From Acetobacter sp. (GTDB taxonomy: Bacteria; Pseudomonadota; Alphaproteobacteria; Acetobacterales; Acetobacteraceae), in the NCBI GenBank assembly GCA_017474285.1, contig JAFVHT010000046.1, positions 1-43,591 of the forward strand: a stretch of 43,591 nt of DNA, read 5' to 3'. Under the pieces are notes generated by a model that did no database searches, was not told the DNA's origin, and saw only the letters and a program-made list of their open reading frames with translations. Shown here one piece after another: positions 1-8,832 of this stretch. Numbering within the stretch: position 1 is the first letter of the stretch; each line of letters begins with the position of its first letter. A program made the position numbers and the translations under genes.

Positions 1-627
1 AACGGCTTTAAGCCCAGGCAGATCTAAAATTGTTACCTGTGTCCCTTCCGGTAAACCAAGTTCTTTTTTCCTTTCAGCTAAACGAATGGGCCACGTGATT
101 TCAAAGAGAATAGCTTCAACTTCTTTACCACTTTCCTCTTCGACGCGGAAAGCGTTCATCTGAGATTCAAGGTGATCGTTAATATCTTTTGCGGTTGGAT
201 TTTCTTGCGTATGAATAATTTTTTCTTCTTTGGTTGTTTTGTCTATACGTTTTATAACAAGACTACGGTTGTTGTTATGTTTGACTCTTACAAGTCCTGC
301 GCTCATTTCCTGCACAGCAGAGGGAAGAATACTCTCTCCAATAAGGAAATTAGCTAAAGTGCTTTTTCCTGAACTTGTTGTGCCTGTTGTGGCTAAAGTC
401 AATTCTGGGTGAGCCGCTTGTTCTTGCAAAAAGGTAAAGGCCTCTTTTAAGCTGTAAAACCCTTCTAACATCTTGTGATGTTGTGCTTCTGTGAGATGTT
501 TTCCTAAAATAGCTCTTATTTCACATGTAAGATCCTCAACAGCTGTAACGCGATCTTGCCAATGGTTTGTGACTTGTGTGAAAATTTCTCTAATGCTATG
601 ACCATTCGAAAGTGAGGGATTAGTCAT
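1..627 (-). CDS. Dynamin-like GTPase, N-terminal part (cut by window edge)
   Basis: The minus strand is open from an ATG at 627 to the window edge, giving 209 codons and no stop, so the C-terminal part is missing. The protein has a P-loop GTTSSGKST at about residues 82-90 (G1). A hydrophobic beta strand leads into a DLPG motif (G3) close to the window edge. A helical N-terminal stretch of about 75 residues precedes the G domain, as in bacterial dynamin-like proteins, which remodel or tether membranes using GTP. The assignment rests on motif order and spacing, since the stalk and membrane paddle lie outside the window. It is not a copy of either GTPase at 5124-8620; the sequences around the P-loops differ. 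A 132-bp AT-rich gap separates it from the prephenate dehydrogenase gene upstream, so it may have its own promoter. Confidence 0.72.
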   Translation of the reverse strand, partial: MTNPSLSNGHSIREIFTQVTNHWQDRVTAVEDLTCEIRAILGKHLTEAQHHKMLEGFYSLKEAFTFLQEQAAHPELTLATTGTTSSGKSTLANFLIGESILPSAVQEMSAGLVRVKHNNNRSLVIKRIDKTTKEEKIIHTQENPTAKDINDHLESQMNAFRVEEESGKEVEAILFEITWPIRLAERKKELGLPEGTQVTILDLPGLKAV

Positions 628-759
628 GGTGTATTTATCACTATAAAGTGAGGTTATAAATTTTAATCATTGATATAAATTCATACCAATAAGTATATCA
701 TTTTGTTTTACGCTTGTTTTCTATGCCTAACAAGATTCATTTTTTAGGTATATTGTTTC

Positions 760-1680
760 TTAAGCCTGTTGATTTTCAATCAGCCGTTTTCTGATTTCTC
801 GCCCACGTTGAATACGGTCTACGATATAAGCGGTGTCTTCTTCGTAAATAGCTTTTGCCATCATTTCCGCACTTGCCATAAAACGATCAAACATTTCTAA
901 CAAAGCCTTTTTATTAGCTAAAAAAATATCTCGCCACATAATGGGATCAGAGGCTGCAATACGCGTAAAATCTCGAAACCCCGAAGCTGCAAAATCAAGC
1001 ACTTGAGAACGTGTTTCTTCGGCAAGATCGTCGGCTGTACCACAAATAGTAAACGCTAATAAATGGGGCAGATGGCTTACAATAGCACACACTCTATCGT
1101 GATATTCTGGGGTCATTTCCCGCACATGAGCCCCGCATCGTTGCCAAAAAAGACGGATTGCGTTTACCGCTTCAGAGGGCGTATTTTCTAAGGGAGTGAG
1201 CAGACACCAACGATTTTCAAATAAATTGGCTAAACCAGCATCTGGACCAGAAAATTCTGTCCCCGCCATAGGGTGTGCGGGCACATAAGCAATATTCTGG
1301 GCGATATGATAATGGTGTAAAAAAGGACGGACAGCTTCAATGACGGATACTTTGGTTGATCCAACATCGGTTAAAACTGTACCCGCCCGCATAACAGGGA
1401 GCGCTTGTGCCGCAATTTCTCCGATTTTTCCTACCGGTACACAAATCATGACACAATCGGCTTTTTGTGCGGCTTCTGCAACATCTGTTGTAATATCATC
1501 AGCAATGTGTAACGCGCGTACACGTTGACAAACTTCAGGATTTGAGTCGACAGCAATGAGCCTTTGCGCTAATCCGTGCCCTGCACGGGCGCGCCGTAAG
1601 ACGGAAGAGCCAATAAGCCCCACTCCAACCACGGCAAGTGTATCAAAAATAAAAGGAGGATTTTCAGTCAAGACATCCAT
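760..1680 (-). CDS. tyrA: Prephenate/arogenate dehydrogenase
   Basis: This is an NAD(P)-dependent dehydrogenase of tyrosine biosynthesis that oxidatively decarboxylates prephenate (or arogenate). A Rossmann GVGLIGSS motif lies near the N-terminus, followed by an acidic residue at the end of the second beta strand (AVDSNPE). The family motif HPMAGTEFSGP is present, and a helical C-terminal dimerisation domain follows. Length is about 303-306 residues, usual for the family. The open frame extends to an ATG at 1713, but that start would overlap the upstream gene by 50 bases. A strong AGGAGG (1681-1686) abuts the ATG at 1680, which is too close. A TTG at 1671 lies 9 bases from it and is the better placed start. 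The gene overlaps the end of the HpnL-like gene, so the two are probably cotranscribed. Confidence 0.9.
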   Translation of the reverse strand: MDVLTENPPFIFDTLAVVGVGLIGSSVLRRARAGHGLAQRLIAVDSNPEVCQRVRALHIADDITTDVAEAAQKADCVMICVPVGKIGEIAAQALPVMRAGTVLTDVGSTKVSVIEAVRPFLHHYHIAQNIAYVPAHPMAGTEFSGPDAGLANLFENRWCLLTPLENTPSEAVNAIRLFWQRCGAHVREMTPEYHDRVCAIVSHLPHLLAFTICGTADDLAEETRSQVLDFAASGFRDFTRIAASDPIMWRDIFLANKKALLEMFDRFMASAEMMAKAIYEEDTAYIVDRIQRGREIRKRLIENQQA

Positions 1681-2740
1681 CCTCCTTTTGTGATCCTTTA
1701 TGAGCAAAGTCATGCATGGGTGTTATCGCGACTTGTTCAATTTTGGCGTTAGAATGTTGATGATGGAAATTTTGCATTTCTAAAAGCTGCCAAATGAGCA
1801 ATACAGGGATACCAACAACGAGTTCTCTTCCCCGTCGTAATAAAGAAAAACCAAGGGCAATAGGGGCATCTACACCGAAAATATGGCCAAGTACCATATA
1901 GGCACCTTCTTGTACACCAAGACTTCCCGGGATAAAAAAGCCAACGGACATAATGGCACAAGCGACTCCTTCAATAGCAATGGATTGAAAAAATGTTAAA
2001 TAGGCGCCTAAATACCACGCTGTGATCCAAAGGATTCCAGCACTTCCAAGCCATCCTATTAAATGACAAGTAGCCGCAAAAGTAATTCGTAACGGATGGC
2101 TCCATGCCTCTTCTAAATAATTTTGTGTCGCATCAACATTGCCTAATAAGCTCTTTTGCCATTGTTCTGTCATTTTACGGACAAAATTACCTCCAAAACG
2201 GCGTAATAACTGCCCGCTATGGCGTTGTGTCCAAATAAACCCTATTGAACCAAAAACAAGAAAAAGAGCTCCCCCTACAACCGGCATCACTAATGGATGA
2301 AACCCTTGATAGGTAATAAGAGAGATGATCCCTAAAAGAATAAAGGCAACTTGCCCCATCACTTCTGTTGTAATGTCGACGAGATTTGCCCCTGTTGCTT
2401 CTGACGAAAAAATATTAGCGCCTGATTTGCCAATGCGAAGGCAGGTTGCCCGTACACCGAGAACCATGCCCCCTAATTGTGAAAGCGGCAAACAGGAGCC
2501 AACAGCATCACGCACCATGCGTGCCCCAAGTAATCGCCTATAGCCTAATTCAGGAAAAGCCACATGCCATGCAAGACCAAGAATACCATCGACAAGCAAT
2601 TGACAGAGCACGACAACACAAAAACCACCAATACCAATGCGTACAACCGCATGAAAAACAGGGTCAACCCCACTCCATGCGACAACGATTGTCGTAGCAA
2701 CAAGCCCTAAAATGGTAAAAAAAAGAGTAAGTTTTTTCAA
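1664..2740 (-). CDS. hpnL: HpnL-type integral membrane protein (flippase-like / LPG synthase TM domain)
   Basis: This is a 358-residue polytopic membrane protein with about eight hydrophobic segments. The first starts at residue 3, and the last are around the motif SLGVQEGAYMVLG. That motif, with SQLGGMVLGVRA in the N-terminal half, is typical of the lysylphosphatidylglycerol synthase transmembrane family, to which the hopanoid-associated HpnL proteins belong. The exact function of HpnL is not settled; transport or modification of hopanoid or lipid intermediates is an inference from gene neighbourhood. It lies divergent to hpnA, with a 248-bp intergenic region between them, and its 3' end overlaps the start of the dehydrogenase gene. 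The C-terminal tail is charged and cytosolic-looking. Confidence 0.78.
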   Translation of the reverse strand: MKKLTLFFTILGLVATTIVVAWSGVDPVFHAVVRIGIGGFCVVVLCQLLVDGILGLAWHVAFPELGYRRLLGARMVRDAVGSCLPLSQLGGMVLGVRATCLRIGKSGANIFSSEATGANLVDITTEVMGQVAFILLGIISLITYQGFHPLVMPVVGGALFLVFGSIGFIWTQRHSGQLLRRFGGNFVRKMTEQWQKSLLGNVDATQNYLEEAWSHPLRITFAATCHLIGWLGSAGILWITAWYLGAYLTFFQSIAIEGVACAIMSVGFFIPGSLGVQEGAYMVLGHIFGVDAPIALGFSLLRRGRELVVGIPVLLIWQLLEMQNFHHQHSNAKIEQVAITPMHDFAHKGSQKEDGCLD

Positions 2741-2988
2741 AGTCTAAGCTCTATAATATAATTCTCGATCTCTATTTTTCATAACATGGAGCCATAAGAT
2801 CCTCGCTTTATCTATTTATCGACGTTATCGAAAAACATAATATTTAACATGTTTAACAAATTATTACGTTGTCGTATACTTAAAGCCTAAAAGTAACTTC
2901 GTGTAAACTCATTGAGTCCTTTAAACTTTAGACATTACAACATTTTTTCTTAACAACCATTCAAAACCTTTCGTAAGGAGATTTATTT
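2741..2988. promoter_or_regulatory. Divergent promoter region between hpnL and hpnA
   Basis: This 248-bp AT-rich gap must hold promoters for both directions. On the plus strand TATACT at 2875-2880 is a plausible -10 box, with TTTAAC at 2852-2857 at 17-bp spacing as a poor -35. A clear AAGGAG at 2975-2980 is the ribosome binding site of hpnA. No convincing operator palindrome was seen. Confidence 0.35.
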
Positions 2989-3987
2989 ATGACAGCGCCA
3001 ACACTTGTAACGGGTGCCACTGGCTTTGTGGGTTCTGCTGTAGCCCGTGTTTTGCGTGAGCGTGGTCATTCTTTGCGACTCATGGTGCGTAAGGGGAGTG
3101 ATTTGCGCAATATTGCCGATCTTTCTGCTGAACTTGTGGAAGGTGATCTCTCACGACCTGAGACTTTTGAAAATGCCGTCAAAGGCTGTCGTTATGTTTT
3201 TCACGTTGCGGCCGATTACCGTTTGTGGGTGCCAGACCCTGCGCCTATGATGACGGCAAATGTCGAAGGCACGCGTTTATTGATGCTCGCAGCCCTTAAT
3301 GCTCAGGTAGAACGAATCGTCTATTGCTCTTCTGTGGCGGCTCTGGGGCTTATTGGTGATGGCAGTATTGCCGATGAAACAACCCCCGTGCATGAACATG
3401 CTGTCATTGGTGTGTATAAACGCTCAAAATATAGGGCTGAGCAAGAAGTACTTCGCCTTGTGCGTGAACGCCATTTACCGGCGGTGATTGTCAACCCCTC
3501 AACGCCTGTGGGTCCGCGTGATATTAAACCAACGCCAACAGGGCAAATGATACTTGATTGTGCCGCAGGGCGTATGCCTGCTTATGTGGATACAGGGGTG
3601 AATGTTGTTCACGTTGATGATGTGGCGATTGGGCATGCTTTAGCGCTTGAACAAGGCAAAATTGGGGAAAAATATATTCTCGGTGGTGAGAATTTCCTTC
3701 TGAGGGATCTTTTTGCAATGGTGTCCCAAATTGCTCATATTCCGCCGCCTCGTATTCGTTTACCGCAAGAAGTGATTTGGCCCGTTGCTGTTGTTTCAGA
3801 ATGGTTATCGCGCGGGTTTGGAATAACACCCCGTGTTACGCGTGAAATGTTGGCGATGTCGCGTAAAAAAATGTTTTTCTCTTCCGATAAAGCTAAAAGA
3901 GAGTTGGGTTATACACCCCGCCCTGCTTATAATGCGGTAGAAGATGCAGTAACCTGGTTCCGTCAAAACGGTATGCTAAAATCTTAA
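2989..3987 (+). CDS. hpnA: Hopanoid-associated NAD-dependent sugar epimerase/dehydratase
   Basis: This 332-residue extended short-chain dehydrogenase has the nucleotide-binding GATGFVG at residues 9-15, a serine-containing YCSSVAALG near residue 113, and the catalytic pair Tyr143/Lys147 (YKRSK). The overall pattern matches HpnA, the dihydroflavonol-reductase-like member of hopanoid clusters. Its substrate is not firmly known; a role in hopanoid side-chain or sugar chemistry is inferred from clustering. It starts at ATG 2989, 8 bases after AAGGAG. It is followed after 11 bases by a small exported protein gene. In most hopanoid clusters hpnA lies near hpnC; here the next hopanoid gene is almost 5 kb away because of the GTPase island. 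Confidence 0.9.
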   Translation: MTAPTLVTGATGFVGSAVARVLRERGHSLRLMVRKGSDLRNIADLSAELVEGDLSRPETFENAVKGCRYVFHVAADYRLWVPDPAPMMTANVEGTRLLMLAALNAQVERIVYCSSVAALGLIGDGSIADETTPVHEHAVIGVYKRSKYRAEQEVLRLVRERHLPAVIVNPSTPVGPRDIKPTPTGQMILDCAAGRMPAYVDTGVNVVHVDDVAIGHALALEQGKIGEKYILGGENFLLRDLFAMVSQIAHIPPPRIRLPQEVIWPVAVVSEWLSRGFGITPRVTREMLAMSRKKMFFSSDKAKRELGYTPRPAYNAVEDAVTWFRQNGMLKS

Positions 3988-3998
3988 AGGGTAAGTGT

Positions 3999-4526
3999 AT
4001 GAAAACAGCAAGCCTTTTTATGCTTGTGGCACTCGTTGCTTTTCCGTTATCTCTTTTGCCTCCATTGTTTTTATCTCAGAGTGTTTCTTATGCTTTTGAA
4101 AATGAAAGTTTGAGAAACGATCATTTCAGGGGAAAAATGAGGAAAAGAAACGTATCATTTTCTTGCTATGCGTGCTTGATTCCTGTTGATGACCAAGAGC
4201 AACCAGTAAGAATGGAGTGGAACTTTTCTGGTTATAATAGCAACGATACAGATGATAGTAACGACGACACGGATCAACCGCAAAATGTATCTGCGGGGCG
4301 TCTGCCTACCTTTGAAGAGTGGCAAAAAAATCAAGCACATAGAAAACAATCATCAAATACAAATGCGCAGGGCTCTGATTTTTACGCAACGCCACAAGGG
4401 CGCACGGTTATTTTTATGAATAAACTTCGTTCAGGGATTCCTATGACGGATTCAGAAGTGCAATGGTATATGAATGACATGCAACAAGAGATGTACAGAG
4501 AGTATCAGAATAATCAAGGGCGTTGA
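3999..4526 (+). CDS. Small exported protein of unknown function
   Basis: I do not recognise this 175-residue protein. It begins with a typical signal sequence: Lys at position 2, then a hydrophobic run to about residue 28, with possible cleavage near residues 30-35. The middle is rich in Asn, Asp and Gln (NDTDDSNDDTD) and likely disordered. The C-terminal 60 residues look helical and contain LRSGIPMTDSEVQWYMNDM, probably the only folded part. Cys-X2-Cys occurs near residue 55. The start is ATG 3999, preceded by AAGGG, only 11 bases after hpnA, so it is probably the second gene of the hpnA transcript. It is the last gene before the GTPase island. A periplasmic location is likely; function is unknown. 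Confidence 0.6.
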   Translation: MKTASLFMLVALVAFPLSLLPPLFLSQSVSYAFENESLRNDHFRGKMRKRNVSFSCYACLIPVDDQEQPVRMEWNFSGYNSNDTDDSNDDTDQPQNVSAGRLPTFEEWQKNQAHRKQSSNTNAQGSDFYATPQGRTVIFMNKLRSGIPMTDSEVQWYMNDMQQEMYREYQNNQGR

Positions 4527-4637
4527 TTTCTTGTTCTTTGTGTTTTAGACTCGTTGTGATAAGTATTATTTTGTTGTGTTTTTTTTAGTGTATTAAGCGT
4601 GTAAGCTTAAATATTGTTCGTTGTGGGGGTATTAAAG

Positions 4638-5030
4638 TTGGCTAATCCGATTAAAATTTATAGACATTCATGTGTCAGATTGGAACCTACCTATTCTATG
4701 GGTAATATTTTCTTTACTTTTTATGCATGGGAAAGTACACGTCTATTTAGTGCTCGCTGGGACAGAGTGAGTACAGGGTGTGAAATAGAACTTCCTGATG
4801 GTTTGGTTATGGAACTCACCGCAGATGAGAATATTCTGACTTCAGAAGGGGGAGGACGTATTGAGTCTTTTAGACCGTTGCATGTACAAGGTAGGCAACG
4901 GCAGTGGGTATCATTTAAATTTAGAAATAAAACGATTAATTTCCCAGCCTATATAGAGGCAGGGGTTGCACTCGGACGGGGAAGTATTAAAACTGAGATG
5001 CGTGAAATTGAAATCACAGATGTAGATTAA
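4638..5030 (+). CDS. Unknown small beta-rich protein upstream of LeoBC-like GTPase
   Basis: This protein of about 130 residues is not recognised. It has no signal peptide or membrane segment. It is dominated by alternating hydrophobic strands with many aromatic and basic residues, suggesting a compact beta-sandwich or barrel, with a short acidic C-terminus. The frame opens at a TTG at 4614; the TTG at 4638 sits 8 bases after a run of five G (4625-4629) and is the better start (beginning Met-Ala-Asn-Pro). No ATG start is available near the 5' end. It points the same way as the two dynamin genes and ends 93 bases before the first, with the same A-rich composition, so it may be a third component of that module. 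That grouping is an inference. Confidence 0.5.
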   Translation: MANPIKIYRHSCVRLEPTYSMGNIFFTFYAWESTRLFSARWDRVSTGCEIELPDGLVMELTADENILTSEGGGRIESFRPLHVQGRQRQWVSFKFRNKTINFPAYIEAGVALGRGSIKTEMREIEITDVD

Positions 5031-5123
5031 AGTAAGTTTTAGGAACAGAGTATTAAATAACGGCATTAGTGTTACTCTATGATAGAAGAAGAAATAATAA
5101 ATGTATGGAGAAGGAACTAAAGA

Positions 5124-6928
5124 TTGTTATACGATGATTTAGAAAAAAGCATTAACGAAGCAGCAAAAAGATTTTTCTCAATGCCGCCTATGACGTGTGA
5201 AGAACTTGAGGGCTTAAGGTCAGGTATTTTAGATTCGATAAATCGTTTTCAAGAAGAAAAGTTGAACCCTGCTATTCAAGAGTTAAAGGATAATCAGGAG
5301 TGGGATAAATTTACGATCGCATTTTATGGGGAGACTGGTGCTGGAAAGTCTACAATTATCGAAAGCTTGAGAATAAAACTCGAAGAACCAACTAAAAAAC
5401 AACAACAGTTAAACTTCTTAGAAGCAAAATTAGTTAATAACGAAGAGCTATTAGAACAATTACGTGACGGAGCAATTATTGGTGACGGGAGATCTGATTA
5501 TACCCTAGAAACTACTTCGTATGATTTTTCCTATATCGATAAGAAATTTTCTATTTTAGACGTCCCTGGTATTGAAGGTACAGAAAAGAAAGTTTGGAAT
5601 GAGATATCAAAAGCTATTTCAAAAGCCCACGCCGTGTTTTATGTGACAAGTTCTCCCAAACCACTTCAAATAGGTGATGACAACGTAAAAGGAACTTTAG
5701 AAAAAATTAAAGAAAGTTTAGGCGCCCAAACTGGTATATATGGGCTTTATAACAAACGCATCAAAAATCCTATAGTTCTAAAAAAAACAGCTTATAGCCA
5801 ATGATGAAAAGGAATCTCTTGGCGAATTTGATAACCAAATGCAAAAGGAGCAGGTTTTCGGAAAATATTATGAAGGGCATAAAGTCATCGCTGGAAGAGC
5901 TGCTTTCTTATCTGTTGCCACATGTTTACTAGAAAACTCTCAAATCTGTCGTGATTATGAGGAGCAAAAGAAATTCTTAGAGATGTTTAGTCGGCAGGAG
6001 TTAGAACACAAATCTTTATTTGACGCGTTTATATATTTTATTCTAGGAGACTTAATCAAAGACTATAAAGAGAAAATAAAAAAAGCCAATTACACAAAAG
6101 CGTGGAAGTTAACGCAAAGTCTTATTGACACCGTGAACACTTGCCAAAAAAAAACTCGAAGATTTTTTAGAGGAAATCACGGAAAAAGTGGAAAAAGTAA
6201 AAAAACAAATTGATAAAGATTTTGAAGATCTTCAAGACAGATTGAAATCTGGTGCAAAAGATAGGGTGAGTAAGTTTATAAGCCAAAGTCGGGAGGAAAT
6301 TTATACTTATATCGAGGAGTATGATTGTGATGATGAAGATGTTGAAAGGGAATTAAAGGACATTCTGAACAATACAGAAGGTTTGGGCCATGAAATAGAA
6401 AGTTTTTACCAGAAAGAGATCGCTGATTATCAGGAAAGAGTTCAGCGTATTATAGGAAGATTTCTCGACTGTCTAGCATGTTCTTCTCAAGAAAGTTTCC
6501 AATTCTCGATACCAATAGAAATCAATACTCATAGTGGTTTTCAATCCTGGAAATTTTTTGGGGGAGTTGTGGGACTAATTTTAGGAGTGGCTGGTGTTTC
6601 TAATCCGATAGGTTTGACTCTAATTGTTGCAACTTCTTCTATTGCAATAATTAAATCTGTTTGGAGCTTTTTTAGTACAAAATATAAAAAATCACAGCAA
6701 AAAAAAGCTGTTGATAAGAATTTAAGCAATTTTCAAAAGGCTTACGAGAAAGAAATGCTAAAAAACCTTGATTCGGGCGAAGAAGAATTCCGTCAATATA
6801 TTACAGGTGTTCAGATTCGTTTAGATGAGCCCGTTGATCAAACGAAAACGCTTTTAGAAAATGTTCAAGCATTCAGCAAGAAATTAAGACACATCTCTGC
6901 TGATATCAAACGAGAAGGAGGAATATGA
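5124..6928 (+). pseudogene. LeoBC-like bacterial dynamin GTPase, frame broken twice in poly-A runs
   Basis: Three overlapping frames (5124-5804, 5839-6213, 6188-6928) join into one dynamin-like protein of about 600 residues if one A is removed from A8 at 5780-5787 and one from A9 at 6146-6154. The joined protein has P-loop GETGAGKST at residues 69-77, DVPGIEG (G3) from residue 146, a GLYNKR segment (G4-like), and long charged helices. A hydrophobic hairpin at about residues 476-516 probably inserts in the membrane. The start is TTG 5124, preceded by GGAGAAGGA; an in-frame TAA at 5118 excludes anything earlier. Unshifted, translation ends after 226 residues, leaving a G domain without stalk or membrane hairpin. 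It partners the LeoA-like gene that follows by a 4-base overlap. It may be decayed, misread in sequencing, or rescued by slippage. Confidence 0.7.
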
Positions 6929-8620
6929 TAATGAGTACCATGATCAATGAACTGGCAAAATTGCAAGAACAAAGAAAAAAAACAATTAGCCACACTAAAA
7001 AAATTAAAAAGTTTTATTGAACAAGGAAAACACCTTGGTTACGAAGTAGACACTTCTGTAGAAGAAAAATTAGACTATGCCATGGAGGGAATGAAAGGAA
7101 ATAACAAATTGAGAGTAGCTTTACTCGGAGGGTTCTCAGAGGGGAAAACCTCACTTGCCGCTGCGTGGTTGGGAGAGGCAAAAGAGAATATGAAAATTGA
7201 CCCTCAAGAATCTTCAGATAATATAGAGTTTTATAAAATCGGAGAAGATATAGAACTAGTCGATACGCCTGGCTTGTTTGGTTGTAAGAAAACAAGTGCC
7301 CTCGAAAAGTATAAAGATATTACTAAAAAAGCTATTAGTACAGCACATTTAGTTCTCTATGTAATGGACTCAGTCAATCCGATTAAAGCCAGTCATCAAG
7401 CTACCCTCCAATGGTTATTTGGCAATGAGAAAGAGGATTTGGATTTACTCCCCAGAACGGTATTTATTTTAAGTAAGTTTGACGAAATCGCAGACGTAGC
7501 AGACGATAAAGATTATTCTCACCATGCAAAGATCAAGAAGGACAATGTTTCTTCACGGTTACAAGAGTTGCTGGCTCTTCAAAAAATTCCTGAGGATCTG
7601 CAGATCGTCGCTGTCTCTCCTAACCCTTTCGGTATGGGTGTAGAACACTGGAAAGAAAACAAAGAGGAATGGGAAAAGTTATCTCATATTGCTTTGTTAC
7701 GGGACACAACCATGGCAAAAATCAAAAAGCATGCTAAAGAGTCTCTCGTCATTGCTACGATTAAAAGCATCGCAACAGATATAATTTACAAAAGACTTCC
7801 AGAATTAGCTTCTTTCATGAAAGATCTAGAAGAGAACATTAAGAAATGTGACAAAGATCTCAAGACTCTTAAAGAAGATCTAGAGGCGTCGGTAAAAGCT
7901 GTCAAAAGAGCTCAAAATACCCTTTCTGATTTTGTTGTCGACTATTTTTCTGATTTAATTTTGCAAGCTAAAGGTACAAGTCTTGAAACAATTTCAGATT
8001 TTTTCGAGCGAGAAATTGGTAAAGATTTTATCAATGTAGAAAATCGCGTTCGGAATAAATTTCGAGAAGAGACAGAGAGTGCCAATATTGAGTTTCAAAA
8101 TCTATTGGACAGTTTTTCAGATGTACAGAAAGGTTCCAGTGGGATTACAAAGACCCTAATAAAGAGTGGCGTAGCAGCTGCCCAAAAAATTAAAAATACG
8201 CATGTGCTCGCGGGAAGAGATGTTGTTGTCAGCGGACTCCATCAACTGGGTATGGATTTCACCTTTAAGTTTAAACCATGGGGTGCGGTGAATCTGGCAA
8301 AAAACATTGGTCATTTTGCAAGTTTTTTAAGTTTAGCCTACGAGCTATACGATACTGCTAAGCGAGTTCAGAAAGAAAAGGAATTTGAGGAATGCCGTCA
8401 TAACCTCGTAGAGGCTCTGGAAAAAAACAAAGAAGAGTTGTCTAATACTATAAGCAATGGTGAAAAGTTTATTTCCGCGTTTTTTCCTCAATTTTTGGAA
8501 TTAGAAGGAGGCATTAAAATAGCACAGGAAGAGCTTGATGTAGCTAAAGAATGCGAAAAAGAACTCCTTGCATTGGAAAAACAAGGGAAAGATCTCGGTG
8601 AAGAAATACGTTCATTTTAA
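6925..8620 (+). CDS. LeoA-like bacterial dynamin GTPase
   Basis: This is a dynamin-family GTPase of about 560 residues. G1 is GGFSEGKTS near residue 67, G3 is DTPGLFG near 113, and G4 is LSKFDE near 183. Long coiled-coil segments follow, with FKPWGAVNLAKNIG about 110 residues before the C-terminus. The motifs and length fit LeoA of enterotoxigenic E. coli as I recall it. AAGGAGG at 6914-6920 precedes ATG codons at 6925 and 6931, the first overlapping the LeoBC stop. That frame reaches the GTPase body only if one A is removed from A8 at 6975-6982. Without that, an in-frame ATG at 6947 still gives 557 residues, but it lacks its own ribosome binding site. It lies just upstream of hpnC, 212 bp away. 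Confidence 0.8.
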
Positions 8621-8832
8621 AAGTCATTCATTTTGGGTTTTTGAAGAGCAAAATACAACAAATACGTGGAAAGGGTTTAACAGATCTTCAAAAAGGTTTT
8701 TTGTAAAATAAATACTAGACGCACAAGAGTCAGAGTGTTACACTATTGTGCTTTAGGAAGTATAACAGCCATTTATAGGACGTACGTTACTTTAATACTT
8801 CAAAGAAAGTTAAGAGTTTTTAATTAAGGACA

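Noticed and set aside
172..412. Two plus-strand ORFs of about 60 codons
   Set aside because: They are antisense to the clear dynamin-like frame on the minus strand, which contains the P-loop in this stretch.
5079..5120. A 13-codon ORF with ATG just upstream of the LeoBC-like gene and in the same frame
   Set aside because: It ends at TAA 5118 with no ribosome binding site of its own. It could be a leader peptide or a former N-terminus, but nothing supports translation.
5780..6982. Classical programmed -1 ribosomal frameshifting at the A-runs
   Set aside because: The shift required at all three sites is +1 (one base skipped), not -1, so the usual slippery heptamer mechanism does not fit. Transcript slippage or indel error fits better.
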